This document shows positions 59,900 through 64,000 of a stretch of DNA of 64,000 nucleotides, one piece after another. Numbering within the stretch: the first letter of the stretch is position 1; every line of letters starts with the position of its first letter. The position numbers and the translations under genes were made by a program. Below the pieces are notes generated by a model. That model made no database searches. It saw nothing but the letters and a program-made list of their open reading frames with translations, and was not told the DNA's origin. This stretch comes from Pythium myriotylum (lineage: Eukaryota; Oomycota; Peronosporomycetes; Pythiales; Pythiaceae): contig JALJCQ010000001.1 in NCBI GenBank assembly GCA_023091665.1, forward strand, positions 2,914,001 through 2,978,000, written 5' to 3'.

Positions 59900-62800
59900 T
59901 CAATTTAAAAGTGCGCGCATGTAGTCACACGGAGGCACGACGCCCGGGAACAGCAGCGTCATCCGATCCATGATCCGAGGCTTGAGCGACGGAATGGAGC
60001 TGTGGCGGCCACTGAACGTGTCTTCGTCACCTTCATCATAATCGTCTTGGTCTCGATCTTCAATGTAGGTCGATTCATCATCATCTCTACTCTCGGCGTC
60101 ATCGTCGCCGGATAACTCGCCGTCGGGCTCGTCGTCGCTATGGTGGTTAGGCGCTTTTCCCACCGAATAACCGCGTAAGAAATCCAGAGGTGCCGGGGGT
60201 GGAAGAAGGAGAAGGGGCGGTTTGAAGGGATGAGGATGCTTGTGAACTCGCAGTACCTGTGGAAGTTGCAGCACTCCCTGCGCTAGTCTTTCTTCGACCC
60301 CCGCCTCGAATGGGACGGATGACGCCTTCTGTGTAGATAGACCCGCCGCGAAGCGTCTTGATGACACTTTGCGAGTCGTTGTTTTGCGTGAACTGCTCGA
60401 AATGGGATCGCTGTGCGCCACGAAAATCAGCGATCTGGTCGCGGAGGTGAGTCAGTTCTTCAACGTGCTTCTCGGCCTGGAGCCTCATATTTCCCGCCAT
60501 GATTCGGTTGTTGGCCTCGACCTGCTTAATGCGCTCGTCCCGAAGTGCGATCTTCTTCTTGGCTTCAGCAAGTTCGAGCTCCAACGATGCGTACTTGCGC
60601 AAAAGCTGTCGGTGGACAGCGACGAGCTGTTCGAGCTTTTGCTGAATAGATCGCATGTGCTGTCGTTCGCGAGCCGACATACCGCTGGGGCCGTTGAAGG
60701 TCGAAAAGGAACCGTTGCCCTCTTGGCCGCCACCATTCGCGGCAGGCGTGGGTGTCGTTGTTGACGTGGAAGCGGCGGAGGCGTTTAGTTGGAGCTCGAG
60801 CTCCTGAATTTGGGCCTTCTTTCGTTCCAAATCGTCCAGCAAGCGACCCTTTTCACGCTCAGCGTTAGCTTGAAGTAGCCGATACTCCTTTTCGTAGTGC
60901 CGCAGTTCCTCTTCAAGAGCAACACAACGAGCCTTGATGTCGACCGACTCCTTCGAACTCTCACCTGCAGATGAAGAGGACAGCGACACCGAGGGGCCGC
61001 TCGTTGTTGCCACAGCGTCCGGTGCTGAGTTTTCCGCTGCTGCGCTGGTCTCAGACGGCGATGCCGCGGTCTCTGTGCTCGATTCGTCTGCCTTTCCTGA
61101 TTGGTCACCCTGCGCGATACTCAGACTGTTCCGCACACCAGCCTCTGGGGAAACAAGCGCCGATGTGAGGCGGCGTGGAGAACCTGGAGGACCTGAGGTT
61201 GTAGTCGGAGTCGAAGGCAAATCGTGGAGAAGTGTGTCGTACTCCCGCTGAACCTTTTCTGCGTGGATCACGAGCTCTTGGTGTTCGAAGTTGAGGCGGT
61301 CGAACTCACCACGCAGCTCAGTGCACAATGTTTCGTTCTGGAACAATTTCTCTTCCAGCACCTTAATCAACGCGTCCTTCTCTTTGCGGAGTTCATCAGC
61401 TGCAAGTTGTGTTGCTTCGAGGGAGACAGTCTGCTCTTCGCCCTTCGCAGTAAGGAACCGGATCTCCTGCGCTCGTCGAGTGGACTCCGCCTTCTCCTCG
61501 TTGAGCTCTTCTTCCAGCTGAGCGACCCGCTCTTGAAGTTCCTCTAAAGCCTTGGCGGCCCGAATCGATGATGAACGACGCGCTCTATCAGACGATTCGT
61601 TCACACTGTCTTCCTCCTCAGTTGATGCGGAGTTTTCGATCTTGAGCTCAAGCTTCGCGATGCTTCCACGTCCAGCGGACTTTGGGCCCAATCCTTCTTT
61701 CTTCAGGTCAACGCCAAGACTTGTAAGTCGTGCTTCAAGGGCAATTATATACGTTTGCTGGGAGCTGATGGTCTTTTCAGCTCGTGACACCAAGATCTTG
61801 TACTCCTCCACGCTGCGCTGTTCGTTAACGACGGCCTTGTTCTTAATCGACTTGGCGCGGTTACCAAATCGTAGTGTTGAGATAGTCTCAGATGTGTTGT
61901 AGCTACTGGGTGATACGTTGATGATCAGGTTGGTTTTGGAGTTACCACCGAGCGATTCCTGGAGTACTCGTGTGAGTTTACTGTCTCGGTAGGGGATGTG
62001 GCTTGCATTAGAGTCTGTCAGCGCGTTAATCACATTTCCCAGTGCTGAGAGTGACTTGTTAATGGTTTTCGCCTCTTCAAGTTGCTTTCCCGACGCGCCC
62101 GTCTTCCGTACCATTTCTGAACCAGCCAAGTCAACAAGATACAGCTTGCCGGCCTTGGTAGCCTGGTTCACAAGGTTTCGCTGGTAGAGCGTGACCATGA
62201 ACACACTGTGGCTTCGCGAAGAGCCTTCATTCATGCCAGTAGCAGCAACTGCGCGGTTCGCTGCGCCGTCGCGCATCGTTGACAGTAGTTCGTCGTCACT
62301 TGTGACAGATATTTCCGTCATGCCCTCCACGAAAATGCCGCGCTGCGTGTCTTCGCGGACCTGCAGATTGACCTTGGACTTGTAAGGATCCAAGAGGTCG
62401 CGAATGCGTTCCATGTAGATCTCGATGTAGCTGACTTTAACAATGAACTCCATGTTTTCATCGGCGGCCATGACGTTGTTGAAGATCTCGGTAGCTGTGC
62501 GCGGGATGATGCCGCGCAGTTGCGGGTCATCGATCGACGCGCCTTCCATCGTGTACGTTTTGCCCGACGACGTCTGCCCATACGCGAAGATGGTCGCGTT
62601 GTAGCCGTCCATCAGATCTAGATCCCCATCCACACTCCGATTAGTTTGCGTTTCATAGCCAAATGAATGAAGCTGCTGGAGAGCTACCTACCTTGCACTA
62701 CCGGCCGCGCGACGCTGTCGAACACGACCTGCTGGCCGTCGTTCTCGTCAAAGACACGATCGTACGTGTAGGTCTGTCCGCCGTCCGCGGTCTGCACGCA

Positions 62801-63114
62801 CGCGCCACCAAAATACCCGCGAGCTCAGTCTCCGTTATTTCCCCCCCCTCGCTCCTGCCCCAGCGCTTGCGCACCTTGACTTCGATCTGGTTGCCCGTGA
62901 CCACGACGGCCTTCTTGGCGCCCGTCATGTTGAGCTCCTTGCTGTTCTGCGGGCGCACGCGGCAGCAGACGCGCACGTTCGAGCGCGAGGCGTCGCTCTA
63001 ACGAAGAGACCATGGTGAATGAGTCGGCTGTTTTCTGTACGATCCTCGGCGTGCGTGAAAAGCTGCTCGTACCGAGACGCTCGAGAGCGACGCCGTGGAC
63101 GTCGACGAGCGCAT
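59900..63114 (-). CDS. kinesin heavy chain (N-terminal motor), up to six exons
   Basis: Model: exons 63073-63114, 62875-62997, 62692-62791, 60257-62617 and 59900-60153; introns of 75, 83, 74 and 103 bp; 959 residues. Short exons restore the motor start: SNVRVCCRVRPQNSKELN, then TADGGQTYTYDRVFDEND, then LMDGYNATIFAYGQTSSGKT (P-loop ~102-109). Then NEGSSRSHSVFMV (switch I), LYLVDLAGSE (switch II), PYRDSKLTRVLQ and ISTLRFGNRAKSIKN (neck side). Long coiled-coil regions follow (EELQERVAQLEEELNEEKAE; HYEKEYRLLQANAE). It looks like kinesin-1-type plus-end microtubule motors. The last intron (GTACTG...AAAAG) is less certain: unspliced, the frame stops at 60147 after FLTRLFGGKSA (911 residues); spliced, it gains an acidic tail DDDAESRDDDESTYIEDRDQ. 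Confidence 0.87.
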
Positions 63115-63261
63115 GGCCGCCAAAGGGAGCGAGAACGCGGAAAGGGAGCGCGCCGGGCGCCGCGCGGAGCTGCTCACGAGGCGCTTTCTCCCGTTGTGCT
63201 CCTGCGCGACGAAAGGAAGGATGCTTGCACTCGTACTTAGTAGAAGCATAACGGAAAACAA

Positions 63262-63281
63262 CAGAGAGAGAGAGAGAGAGT
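63262..63281 (+). repeat. (AG)n microsatellite
   Basis: About ten AG units in the spacer between the kinesin start and the methyltransferase stop. Confidence 0.9.
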
Positions 63282-63335
63282 AATGGACATTTTCGACAGG
63301 CATCTCAGGCATTTCGACAGTCCACCAAGTATGGA

Positions 63336-64000
63336 TCAGCCAGACGTGACCTGGAGCAAGACAGGGTAATGGACGTCGGGCACGTAGTCGGGATGGCTGC
63401 TCGCCACGAACTCGCGGTGCTTGCGAGAGATCTCGGCGTCGTAGTCGTGGACGATCCGGAGCTTGAGCTCCAGCTGGGGGGCCGACGCGATCGCGACGAA
63501 GCGCTCCAGCGAGCGGTTGCGGCTCGGCTGTATGAGCAGACAGACGCCGGTCTTGGGCTTGAGCAGGCTGCTGATCGTGTAGGCCAGATCCTCGTGGAAC
63601 CCTTCAAAGAAAAGACAGTCGCTCGCGAAGAGCAGGTCGAACTGGTGCTTCATGGCCGGCGGAAACTCGCGCGAACGGTCCCACCTCAGAAGACCGGCCG
63701 CGACAGTCGTCGCCTCGGGGACATTGCCTCGCTTCTGGTTCTCTTCCACGCACACTTTGAGGTTCTCGACGGCCTGTGGGTTGCCGTCCGAGACCAACAA
63801 GGTCTCGATGTGCTCTCCGTCGTGGGCGACGAGGCCGAGCGACGCGAGGCCTGCCATCCCGGCCCCCAACTCACAGCAGCGGACGCGTCCGCCGAGTCTC
63901 GCGGCTGACGTCTTGACCACATTGTTCCGAAGCAAATACGACAGCAGCACCTGTTCCGACGGCCATGTGCGGATGTTGCCCGTGTTGTCGACGCCGTCGT
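63336..64000 (-). CDS. calmodulin-lysine N-methyltransferase-like protein, 5' part off window
   Basis: The minus-strand frame runs from the window edge (64000) to the stop at 63336-63338, about 221 residues. It begins DDGVDNTGNIRTWPSEQVLL, whose WPSE motif is typical of the CaM-KMT/METTL21 group. The class I SAM-binding motif CCELGAGMAGLASLG is followed by LLVSDGNPQAVENL (acidic residue for SAM) and FDLLFASDCLFFEGFHEDL (post-motif). It probably transfers methyl groups from SAM to lysine on a protein such as calmodulin; substrate is inferred from family. An internal ATG at 63950 is not the start, because conserved sequence continues upstream of it. Confidence 0.85.
   Translation of the reverse strand, partial: DGVDNTGNIRTWPSEQVLLSYLLRNNVVKTSAARLGGRVRCCELGAGMAGLASLGLVAHDGEHIETLLVSDGNPQAVENLKVCVEENQKRGNVPEATTVAAGLLRWDRSREFPPAMKHQFDLLFASDCLFFEGFHEDLAYTISSLLKPKTGVCLLIQPSRNRSLERFVAIASAPQLELKLRIVHDYDAEISRKHREFVASSHPDYVPDVHYPVLLQVTSG

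Overview
This window is nuclear DNA of a eukaryote, most likely an oomycete (stramenopile; Phytophthora/Pythium-like). The grounds are short GT-AG introns (55-103 bp, apart from one 581-bp ribosomal-protein intron), densely packed divergent and convergent housekeeping genes, EF-hand NADPH oxidases, large ankyrin families, and oomycete-style chromodomain Ty3/gypsy, LINE, Harbinger and Tc1/mariner elements. I could not assign a species. Several ORFs open only from GTG or TTG; I moved starts to ATG wherever one exists.

Region 1 (1-38.4 kb) is an all-minus-strand tandem array of NADPH oxidase (Nox) genes ploughed up by transposons. From left to right it holds: the N-terminal half of a Nox that runs off the window (1-1357); a deleted Nox relic (2486-3872) split by a 5'-truncated LINE; intact Nox2a (4589-7018), which has a LINE fragment inserted at its stop codon; a truncated duplicate of Nox3 split by a 9.5-kb Ty3/gypsy element (19999-21248 and 30705-31008); intact Nox2b (31111-33543); and intact Nox3 (35435-38398). 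These enzymes move electrons from NADPH through FAD and two hemes across a membrane to O2, making superoxide.

The transposon layer is nested. A 9.3-kb LINE (10280-19614) with a perfect 16-bp target-site duplication (TSD) sits inside an older, opposite-strand LINE. The gypsy element contains a Tc1/mariner element with 42-bp terminal inverted repeats and a Harbinger-type element with a transposase and a Myb-like partner. Small insertions include a 56-bp LINE tail with its own 16-bp TSD and a roughly 400-bp MITE-like element whose empty site is visible in two sister repeats.

Region 2 (39.1-64 kb) is a normal gene-dense chromosome: CWC27-like spliceosomal cyclophilin (-), MORN-repeat protein (+), two paralogous ankyrin proteins transcribed divergently (-/+), a 2411-residue membrane protein with 49 near-identical 41-residue acidic repeats (+), DPH3 (+), a Rab-like GTPase (-), a complex I 20.9-kDa-type subunit (+), ribosomal protein S11/uS17 (+), a kinesin heavy chain (-) and the 3' part of a calmodulin-lysine methyltransferase-like gene (-). 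Introns for six of these were worked out by eye from frame continuity and splice consensus. They are models, not transcript-supported facts.

I saw no CRISPR array, rRNA or convincing tRNA. The most unusual items are the Nox array with its insertion history, the OTU-protease-bearing LINE with three possible recoding points, and the giant 123-bp tandem repeat gene.
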